Origin: Streptomyces aurantiacus JA 4570
GTDB taxonomy: Bacteria; Actinomycetota; Actinomycetes; Streptomycetales; Streptomycetaceae
NCBI RefSeq assembly: GCF_000414115.1
Contig: NZ_AOPZ01000109.1
Span: forward strand, 1-64,000
Reading direction: 5' to 3'
Length of the DNA stretch: 64,000 nt
The notes below the pieces were generated by a model. That model saw only the letters and a list, made by a program, of their open reading frames with translations, was not told the DNA's origin and searched no databases. Positions within the stretch are counted from its first letter, which is position 1, and the number at the start of each line of letters is the position of its first letter. Positions 58,143-64,000 of this stretch are shown here, piece by piece. A program made the position numbers and the translations under genes.

Positions 58143-59453
58143 ATGGACCTGAAAAGAGCGAAGCGCGCCCGCAAGAAGGCAGCGTCGGCCCTCGCCGCCG
58201 CCGTGCTGCTGGGCGGCGGCGTCCTCACCACCGCTGCCACGCCTGCGGGGGCGGCGCCCAAGGCGCCCGACGCCCCCGCAGCGGCCCCCGCGCCCGGTTG
58301 CAGTGCGGCGTCCCGCATCGAGCAGAAACTCGACGGCGGCACCACGTGGCGCATGTGCGTGCACTACGACACCGAGGCCGGACTCGTCCTGAACAACGTC
58401 TCCTATCAGCCCAAGGCGGAGCCCCGGCCCATCAAGGTCCTCAGCACCGCCAAGCTCGCCCAGGTCCATGTGCCGTACGACGACGGCGAGAGCGAGTACG
58501 ACGACCTGACGGGCTACGACTTCGGCAAGAACCTGCTCAAGCTCAAGCCGGCCGAATGCCCGGGCGGCACGATCAAGACGGTCAAGAAGGGCACCGACCT
58601 GGTGCAGGGGCTGTGCGCCACGACCCGCGCACGCGGCCATGCCTACCGGCTGAACGAAGACGGCAAGGTCTGGCAGTCCCAGGGCAAGGACCTGCTGCTC
58701 TACGTCGTGAACGAGGTGGACTGGTACGAGTACATCACCGAGTGGCGGTTCTCGTCCGACGGCACCATCACCTCGAACGTCGGCGCCACCGGCAGCCTCT
58801 CCCCGGACGACTACGACGCGGGCGACGGCCGTGGCTGGCCGATCGGCAAGGGCGCCAAGGACTTCAGCACCAGCCACAGCCACAACGTGTTCTGGCGGCT
58901 GAACTTCGGCCTGGACGGCTCCCCCAAGGGGCGGGTCGAGCAGTACGACTCCACCGTCACCCCGCCCACCGGCAACGGCAGCCCCCGGACGAAGACCGCC
59001 CGCACCCCCGTCACCAAGGAACTCAGCGGCGACCTCAAGACCATGCGCTGGTGGCGGATGGTCAGCGCGACCGGCAAGAACAAGGACGGACACGCGCGTT
59101 CCTACGAGTTCGTCCCCGGACCCACCGCCAGGCATGCGGGCCGGCCCTTCACCAAGCACGACATCTACTTCACCGACTACAAGGCGTGCGAGCAGTACGC
59201 GAGTCACAACAACGCACTGATCAACGGCTGCACGCACAACAGCGTCGACAAGTGGGTGAACGGCCAGACCCTCAAACACCCGATCGCCTGGGTCAACATC
59301 GGATTCCACCACATAGCCAGGGACGAGGACCAAGAACCCATGCCGGTCCACTGGCAGGGCTTCTCGATCACCCCACGCGATGTGACTGCCATGAATCCAC
59401 TGACACCCGATGACCTCAGGAACCACAACGGCAAACCAGGCAACGAACGTTGA
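58143..59453 (+). CDS. copper amine oxidase-like catalytic domain protein
   Basis: The 436-residue protein has a signal peptide (RAKRARKKAASALAAAVLLGGG). Then HYDTEAGLVLNNVSYQ, VHVPYDDGESEYDDLTGYDFG (site of the catalytic-base Asp), and VVNEVDWYEYITEWRF, in which Tyr195 is in the place of the TPQ precursor. The usual N-Y-D/E-Y motif reads W-Y-E-Y here. Copper ligands are HSHNVFWRLNFGLDG (His245 and His247) and the later His in IGFHHIARDEDQEPMP. It would oxidise primary amines outside the cell. The change before Tyr may affect cofactor formation. GGAG is upstream of ATG. It pairs with the preceding gene. Confidence 0.88.
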   Translation: MDLKRAKRARKKAASALAAAVLLGGGVLTTAATPAGAAPKAPDAPAAAPAPGCSAASRIEQKLDGGTTWRMCVHYDTEAGLVLNNVSYQPKAEPRPIKVLSTAKLAQVHVPYDDGESEYDDLTGYDFGKNLLKLKPAECPGGTIKTVKKGTDLVQGLCATTRARGHAYRLNEDGKVWQSQGKDLLLYVVNEVDWYEYITEWRFSSDGTITSNVGATGSLSPDDYDAGDGRGWPIGKGAKDFSTSHSHNVFWRLNFGLDGSPKGRVEQYDSTVTPPTGNGSPRTKTARTPVTKELSGDLKTMRWWRMVSATGKNKDGHARSYEFVPGPTARHAGRPFTKHDIYFTDYKACEQYASHNNALINGCTHNSVDKWVNGQTLKHPIAWVNIGFHHIARDEDQEPMPVHWQGFSITPRDVTAMNPLTPDDLRNHNGKPGNER

Positions 59454-59482
59454 GCCCCCGAAAGCACTGAGACCTCTCGGAG

Positions 59483-59500
59483 GCAGGTCAGAGGACCTGC
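59483..59500 (+). terminator. possible terminator after amine-oxidase gene
   Basis: gcaggtc (59483-59489) and gacctgc (59494-59500) are perfect 7-bp arms around agag, 30 bp after the stop and followed by ttgg. Confidence 0.45.
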
Positions 59501-59583
59501 TTGGCCAGATAGCCGCTTCCAAGCCGGCGGGGGGCGTGTTCGGATGAGGCGAGAGTGCGGCTGGTACGGGGGAAGGGCAGCAC

Positions 59584-62500
59584 GTGGGGCGTCCGGAGAC
59601 GGACATCGATCCTGGACAGGGACCGGTCCAGAGGTTCGCGTTCGAGTTGCGCAAACTCCGGCAGGAGACGGGCGGAATCACCTACCGGCAGATGGCCCGG
59701 CAGGTGGAATTCTCCGTCACGGCGCTGTCGCGAGCAGCCGCGGGGGAGCAACTGCCCTCACTGCCGGTGGCGCTGGCGTACGTCACCGTGTGCGGGGGAG
59801 ACCCGGACGAGTGGGAGCAGCGCTGGCGTGCGGCGGCCCGGGAAGAGGCCCAGCGGATCAGCGGCACGGCGGATGACGGGAGGCCGCCTCCCTACCGGGG
59901 CCTCGCGCGCTTCGACGTGGGGGACGAGCACCTCTTCTTCGGCCGCGGTGACCTGGCCGACGACCTCGCACGGACGGCGACCGAGCACCGCGTCGTGGCG
60001 GTCGTCGGCCCCTCGGGCAGCGGCAAGTCGTCCTTGTTGCGGGCCGGCCTCGTACCCAGGCTGCGCAGCCTGACCGGTCCGGCGCGGCAGCCTGAGGCGA
60101 TCCGGATCCTCACGCCGGGCGAACACCCCGTCCGCACCCGCGAAGACGTCTTGACTCCCGCACCGGGCGACGGTGACACATGGCTGATCGTGGACCAATT
60201 CGAGGAGGTCTTCACCCTTTGTCACGACCCGGTCGAGCGGGCCGACTTCCTGACCCGGCTCCTGGCCGCCACCGAGCCCGGCAGCGGACTGCGCGTCGTG
60301 CTGGGTGTCCGAGGCGACTTCTACGGCCGCTGCCTGGCGCTCCCCGGACTGGCGGCCGCCGTCCGTGGCTCGAGCGTCCCGGTGGGCCCCATGGCCGCCG
60401 ACGAGTTGCGCGCGGTGATCGTCAAACCCGCCCAGGCAGACGGGCTGATCGTGGAGCGGGCCCTGACCGATCGCCTCATCAAGGAGGTGAGCCAAGAGCC
60501 GGGCGGGCTGCCGCTCCTGTCCCACGCCCTCCTGGAAACCTGGCGCCGACGCCACGGCCGCACCCTGACACTGCGGGCCTATGAAGCGGCCGGCGGCATC
60601 CATGGCGCCATCGCTCAGACCGCCGAGAGCCTCTACACCCAGCTCACCCCGGACCAAGCGGCCGCCGCCAGGCGCATTCTGCTGCGCCTGGTCACCCCCG
60701 GTGAGGGAGCACCGGACACGCGATGCCCCCTGCCGCGCACGTCGTTGGGCGGCGGTGACGCGACCACCGCCGAGGTCGCCCTGGAGCACCTGGCCCGTGC
60801 CCGCCTCGTCACCGTGGACGACCACACCGTCGACCTGGCCCACGAGGCTCTGATCACCGCGTGGCCCCGACTGCGTCAATGGATCGACGACGACCGCCAA
60901 CGACTCGTCGTCCGGCGCAAGATGACCCAAGCCGCCGCCGACTGGGACGGGTTGGACCGCGACCAGGCCGCGCTGTACCGGGGCACCCTTCTCGCCACCG
61001 CGGACGATCTCCTGGGATCGGAGGGTCGCCGCGGCGAGCTCAGCGAGCTGGAGCAGGACTTCCTCACCGCGAGCCGCGCCGAGCGTGATCGTGTGCGCGC
61101 CCGCAAGGCGCGCGCCACCCGTCGACTGCGGGGGCTGACGGCGACCCTGGCCCTGCTGCTCGCCCTCTCCCTGACCGCGGGGGTGATCGCCTGGCGGGAG
61201 AGCGAGGACAACGACCGCCGGCGCGTCCGGGCGGAGGCCCAGCGCGTGGCCGCTGTCGCGGAGAAGGCACGGTCGAGCGACCCGCGGCTCGCGATGCGGT
61301 TGAGCGTGGCGGCGTGGCGGATCGCGGACACCGCGGAGACGAGGTCGGCCGTGCTGGGGGCGGTGGGGCAGAAGGAGCGGGACGTGTTCGCGGTGCCGCC
61401 GGGGGACGGGCAGTTCGACCCCGTGGTCTCCGCCGACGGTCGCGCCGTGGTCGCGCAGCGGGGGAAGCGTCTCGTCGTAGAGGACACCGTGAGCCACAAG
61501 AGTCGCTCCGTGCCGGTCCGTGAGGACATGTGGGGAGCAGCGGTCAGCGCGGGCGGGAAGATGGTCGCCGCGCAGGCGGAATCGGGTCCCACGATGCTGT
61601 GGGACATGGCCACCGGACGAAGGCTCGGCAAGCCCCTCGCCACGGCATCGGGCGACTTCGAATTCACACCGGACGGGCGGACACTCCTGGCCCGCGGGGA
61701 GCGTGACCTGGATGGCGCGCCCTCTGGGCAGAGGAGTGTCGTTGAACTGTGGGACGTACGGAGGCAGATCCTCCTGTCCCGCCGCTCCATGAGCGCGGAT
61801 GCCGTCGTGGGCTCCGACGGACGCCACCTGGCGTGGTGCCCGAGCATGGAGAAGGGGCCCCTCCGGCTCTGGGACACCCGGACCGGCAGATTCCGGGAGC
61901 TGCTGGGCGGGCGGCCCACCTCCCCGTGCGTGGGTGGGCCTCCCGTCTTCACCCAGGGCGCGATGGCCGTCAACACGGGCAGCGAGATCCGCCGCTGGGA
62001 CGTCAAGACGGGAGAGCGCCTGCCCGCGTACGGCTCGCCGGACGGCGGCAGCCTCGCGGAGGGGGCCGGTCCGCCGCGGACCGGCCCGAGCGATTCGCTC
62101 CTCGACGACGTGGGGGACTCCCCGCGGATCCAGCGGTTCACCCTGAGCGATGACGGACGGCTGGCGGCGGCGGTGACCGACGGATCCCTCGTGGTGTGGC
62201 GCACGGACCGCCCCCGACAACCCGTGTGGCGTCACACACCGGCCGACGACTACGTCATGGACCTCTGGCTCGACGCCGACGCCCGGCAGATCCGCTACCT
62301 GGGCATGGGCGGGCCGACCGGGACCACAGTCAGATCGCTGGACCTGGGCCCCGCAGCCGACATCGCGACCTGGCAGTCGGCGAACAGGCCGACAGCCATG
62401 TTGAGTTCGCGCGGCGACCGGATGGCCACGATCCAAGAACACGGCGCGCGCGGCAGCGTCGGCGTCACCGGCATCCGGGAGGGCAGCCCCACCCGGCACG

Positions 62501-63438
62501 TCGGCACCGTACCCATGCAGCGGGACAACCCTCTGTACGAGGACGACCCGCGTCACCTGGTCTCGCTCAGCGCCGACGGACGACTGGTGGCCCACGGACA
62601 CAGGACCTCGCCCGGACGAGGGCTCCCCGACGAGGTCCGCGTGCGGGACGCGCGTACCCGTCGTGGCATCGCCACGGTACGACCGGGCCATGAGGTGCTC
62701 GCTGTCTCTCTCAGCCCCGACGGAACCCGGTTGGCCACCTTGGGAAAGGAGACCGCCGAGCTGTGGAACGTACGCAGCGGAGCGCGCCTGCGCATGGTCG
62801 AGGCGGAGCACACCGACGCGCGGGGGAAGGTCACCTTCGTGCTCTCCGGCGAGGCGGACGGAATCGCGGTCAGGCCCGACAACGAGCTGTTGGTCGTCAC
62901 CTCGTCGGAGGGGCTGGTGGTGAGGCTTCCCTCGGGCAAGGCGGTGACGAGACCGCTGAGCAATGCCCGCTCCCTCGCGGTGGCCTTCAGCCCCGACGGC
63001 CGCCACCTGGCCGTCGGCGACTCGGTCGGCCTGGTGAGCCTCTGGGACGGTGACGTACGGCGCCGCCTCCACCTGCTGCCCGCAAGCCGTGCCGGCGGCC
63101 GGGTCGAACAGGCCCACCCCGTCTCGGCGTTGGCCTTCTCACCGGACGGCAACCGCCTCGCCACCGCCGGCGAGAACGGGACGCTGCGTCTGTGGGACAC
63201 CGCCACCGGACGGCAGATCGGACTCGACCAACCGACCCCCGGAGACCGCATCACCTCGGTGGCGTTCGCCCCGGACGGCCAGGGCCTGTACGCGGTCGGG
63301 GAGCACACCCCCGTGCGGCGCTACACCGTCGCCCCGTCCGAAGCGGCCGCCGAAGCCTGCGAGCGAGCCGCCGGCGGGCCGTCACGCGAGGAATGGCAGG
63401 AACACATAACGGAAGTCGCGTACCGCGACGTCTGCTGA
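59584..63438 (+). CDS. HTH-nSTAND-TM-WD40 signalling protein
   Basis: The 1284-residue multidomain protein has four parts. (1) Residues 13-95 are an XRE-like helix-turn-helix (RFAFELRKLRQETGGITYRQMARQVEFSVTALSRA). (2) Residues about 100-490 are an nSTAND1 NTPase with YRGLARFDVGDEHLFFGR, Walker A GPSGSGKSS at 142-150 and Walker B LIVDQFEEVF. (3) A membrane helix lies near 520-537 (LTATLALLLALSLTAGVIAW). (4) The C-terminus is a WD40/PQQ-like propeller with repeats such as LAFSPDGNRLATAGENGTLRLWDTATGRQIG. STAND proteins sense a signal on the propeller and oligomerise; many are antiviral. GTG 59584 follows ggggaaggg. Target unknown. Confidence 0.93.
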   Translation: MGRPETDIDPGQGPVQRFAFELRKLRQETGGITYRQMARQVEFSVTALSRAAAGEQLPSLPVALAYVTVCGGDPDEWEQRWRAAAREEAQRISGTADDGRPPPYRGLARFDVGDEHLFFGRGDLADDLARTATEHRVVAVVGPSGSGKSSLLRAGLVPRLRSLTGPARQPEAIRILTPGEHPVRTREDVLTPAPGDGDTWLIVDQFEEVFTLCHDPVERADFLTRLLAATEPGSGLRVVLGVRGDFYGRCLALPGLAAAVRGSSVPVGPMAADELRAVIVKPAQADGLIVERALTDRLIKEVSQEPGGLPLLSHALLETWRRRHGRTLTLRAYEAAGGIHGAIAQTAESLYTQLTPDQAAAARRILLRLVTPGEGAPDTRCPLPRTSLGGGDATTAEVALEHLARARLVTVDDHTVDLAHEALITAWPRLRQWIDDDRQRLVVRRKMTQAAADWDGLDRDQAALYRGTLLATADDLLGSEGRRGELSELEQDFLTASRAERDRVRARKARATRRLRGLTATLALLLALSLTAGVIAWRESEDNDRRRVRAEAQRVAAVAEKARSSDPRLAMRLSVAAWRIADTAETRSAVLGAVGQKERDVFAVPPGDGQFDPVVSADGRAVVAQRGKRLVVEDTVSHKSRSVPVREDMWGAAVSAGGKMVAAQAESGPTMLWDMATGRRLGKPLATASGDFEFTPDGRTLLARGERDLDGAPSGQRSVVELWDVRRQILLSRRSMSADAVVGSDGRHLAWCPSMEKGPLRLWDTRTGRFRELLGGRPTSPCVGGPPVFTQGAMAVNTGSEIRRWDVKTGERLPAYGSPDGGSLAEGAGPPRTGPSDSLLDDVGDSPRIQRFTLSDDGRLAAAVTDGSLVVWRTDRPRQPVWRHTPADDYVMDLWLDADARQIRYLGMGGPTGTTVRSLDLGPAADIATWQSANRPTAMLSSRGDRMATIQEHGARGSVGVTGIREGSPTRHVGTVPMQRDNPLYEDDPRHLVSLSADGRLVAHGHRTSPGRGLPDEVRVRDARTRRGIATVRPGHEVLAVSLSPDGTRLATLGKETAELWNVRSGARLRMVEAEHTDARGKVTFVLSGEADGIAVRPDNELLVVTSSEGLVVRLPSGKAVTRPLSNARSLAVAFSPDGRHLAVGDSVGLVSLWDGDVRRRLHLLPASRAGGRVEQAHPVSALAFSPDGNRLATAGENGTLRLWDTATGRQIGLDQPTPGDRITSVAFAPDGQGLYAVGEHTPVRRYTVAPSEAAAEACERAAGGPSREEWQEHITEVAYRDVC

Positions 63439-63453
63439 GCCCCTCGAACGGCT

Positions 63454-63494
63454 GGACCGTGGCGTCCGCGGAGCAAGCGCGGGCGCCACGGTCC
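63454..63494. terminator. bidirectional terminator hairpin
   Basis: ggaccgtggcg (63454-63464) and cgccacggtcc (63484-63494) form a perfect 11-bp stem around a 19-base loop, between the convergent nSTAND gene and the lectin gene on the minus strand. Confidence 0.85.
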
Positions 63495-63584
63495 GGTCGG
63501 GGCTCGTCGGGGTGTTGCGACGACCACTGGAACTCAAGCCCCGGCAGGGCTCACACCCCAGGAAGCCAGGACCTCAGGGCAGCG

Positions 63585-64000
63585 TCAGCTCGCCCGCCCC
63601 AGCTTCCGCCAGGGAAGCACCTCCTTCCCCTGGCTGTCCCGCTCCGAAGTGCCCGGTTCGACGGTCGTGTACCAGGACGCCGCCCAGTACGACCCCTTCC
63701 AGGAGACGTAGGCGCCGGTCGCGGGGTCGGCTGTGTTGCCGCTCCACAGGTGGGTGTTGGGGGTCGTGGCGCCGTAGGCGGCCTCGACGTCCTTGCCGCC
63801 GGCCGAGCGGAGGGTGAAGAGCTTGCCGTGGGCGGGGGTGGAGGGGGAGCCCTCCGACCCCGTCGCCGGGTCGATGGGGATGAAGTGCCAGCGCTGGGCC
63901 TCCGAGGAGGCGCAGTCGGCGACCTTGATGTCCTCGCGCGCGCCGGTCGCGGTCAGGCACTTGCCGGCGTTGGTGAGGGTGTACCAGCCGTTCCCGGCGT
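63585..64000 (-). CDS. ricin-B-lectin-like protein, C-terminal part, runs off right edge
   Basis: The minus strand is open from the right edge to a TGA at 63585-63587. It reads GNGWYTLTNAGKCLTATGA, then VADCASSEAQRWHFIPID, and further on LFTLRSAGGKDVEAA and THLWSGN, then ends PWRKLGRAS. The C-L-T-A...A-x-x-Q-R-W-x-F pattern is a QW repeat of a ricin B/beta-trefoil carbohydrate-binding domain. Such domains usually sit at the C-terminus of secreted glycoside hydrolases or peptidases. The 5' part is outside the window, so the enzyme type cannot be named. Confidence 0.75.
   Translation of the reverse strand, partial: AGNGWYTLTNAGKCLTATGAREDIKVADCASSEAQRWHFIPIDPATGSEGSPSTPAHGKLFTLRSAGGKDVEAAYGATTPNTHLWSGNTADPATGAYVSWKGSYWAASWYTTVEPGTSERDSQGKEVLPWRKLGRAS

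Noticed and set aside
59758..63117. Minus-strand open frame of 1119 codons
   Set aside because: Antisense shadow of the nSTAND-WD40 gene, with no recognisable motif.
1..64000. tRNA, rRNA, insertion sequences, CRISPR arrays or att sites
   Set aside because: I scanned for cloverleaf-like stretches, transposase motifs and regularly spaced repeats and saw none that I could support.

Overview
The window is a very GC-rich actinobacterial chromosome segment, most likely Streptomyces. The codon third positions are almost all G or C, GTG starts are frequent, and the content is typical of the genus: a mycothiol-type DinB isomerase, a chitin-binding LPMO behind a chitinase-type promoter, PadR, TetR and MerR regulators, HTH-nSTAND-WD40 proteins and RiPP clusters. 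No RNA genes, transposases or CRISPR arrays were seen.

Layout. (1) 1-3968 is a tightly overlapping three-gene operon: a degenerate-P-loop helical protein cut by the left edge, a band-7-like protein and a PycTM-like membrane protein. It looks like a conflict or defence module. (2) 4021-10431 holds small regulator/enzyme pairs: TetR with an isochorismatase-like hydrolase, PadR with an acyl-CoA dehydrogenase, MerR with a maleylpyruvate-isomerase-family enzyme, and then a secreted LPMO. Several operators can be read directly. (3) 10454-10937 carries a RyR-domain remnant and repeats. (4) 10937-17222 (minus) is a bacteriocin-export unit: a double-glycine precursor without cysteine, an HlyD-type adaptor and two NHLM ABC transporters, one with a C39 peptidase. 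No modifying enzyme is seen. (5) 17713-18435 is a PAP2 phosphatase. (6) 18443-46062 (minus) is a run of 21 genes for an exopolysaccharide or capsule: an initiating phosphosugar transferase, a nucleotide-sugar dehydrogenase, two Wzz-like proteins, Wzy- and Wzx-like proteins, glycosyltransferases, heparinase-like and beta-helix proteins, asparagine synthase, and a deoxysugar set (cytidylyltransferase, C-methyltransferase, PIG-L, epimerases, aminotransferase, pyruvyltransferase). Most junctions are 4-bp overlaps or gaps of a few bases. The flippase gene carries an apparent one-base frameshift.

(7) 47217-55807 (minus) is the most notable part: a compact azole-RiPP operon. A 41-residue precursor gene at 54682-54807, too small for usual ORF calls, has a core readable as FIIGSSCC. 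It lies between a JmjC/cupin hydroxylase gene and a YcaO cyclodehydratase gene that ends in a PxPxP tail. Next come a cytochrome P450, three proteins I do not recognise, and an E1-like/SagB fusion dehydrogenase. The core is a variant of FIVGSSSC, the core of the G-quadruplex-binding macrocycle YM-216391, and is related to telomestatin's TTSSSSCC. The inferred product is a macrocycle with a phenyloxazole, two oxazoles and two thiazoles. No known macrocyclase or leader peptidase is present, so the three unknown proteins are candidates.

(8) 56084-59453 has a degraded methyltransferase-like fragment, a LysE-type exporter, and a two-gene version of copper amine oxidase. (9) 59584-63438 encodes a 1284-residue HTH-nSTAND-TM-WD40 protein, followed by a strong terminator and the C-terminal end of a ricin-B-lectin-like protein that runs off the right edge. 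A cross-cutting pattern is a perfect or near-perfect tandem duplication across the stop codon of three unrelated genes.
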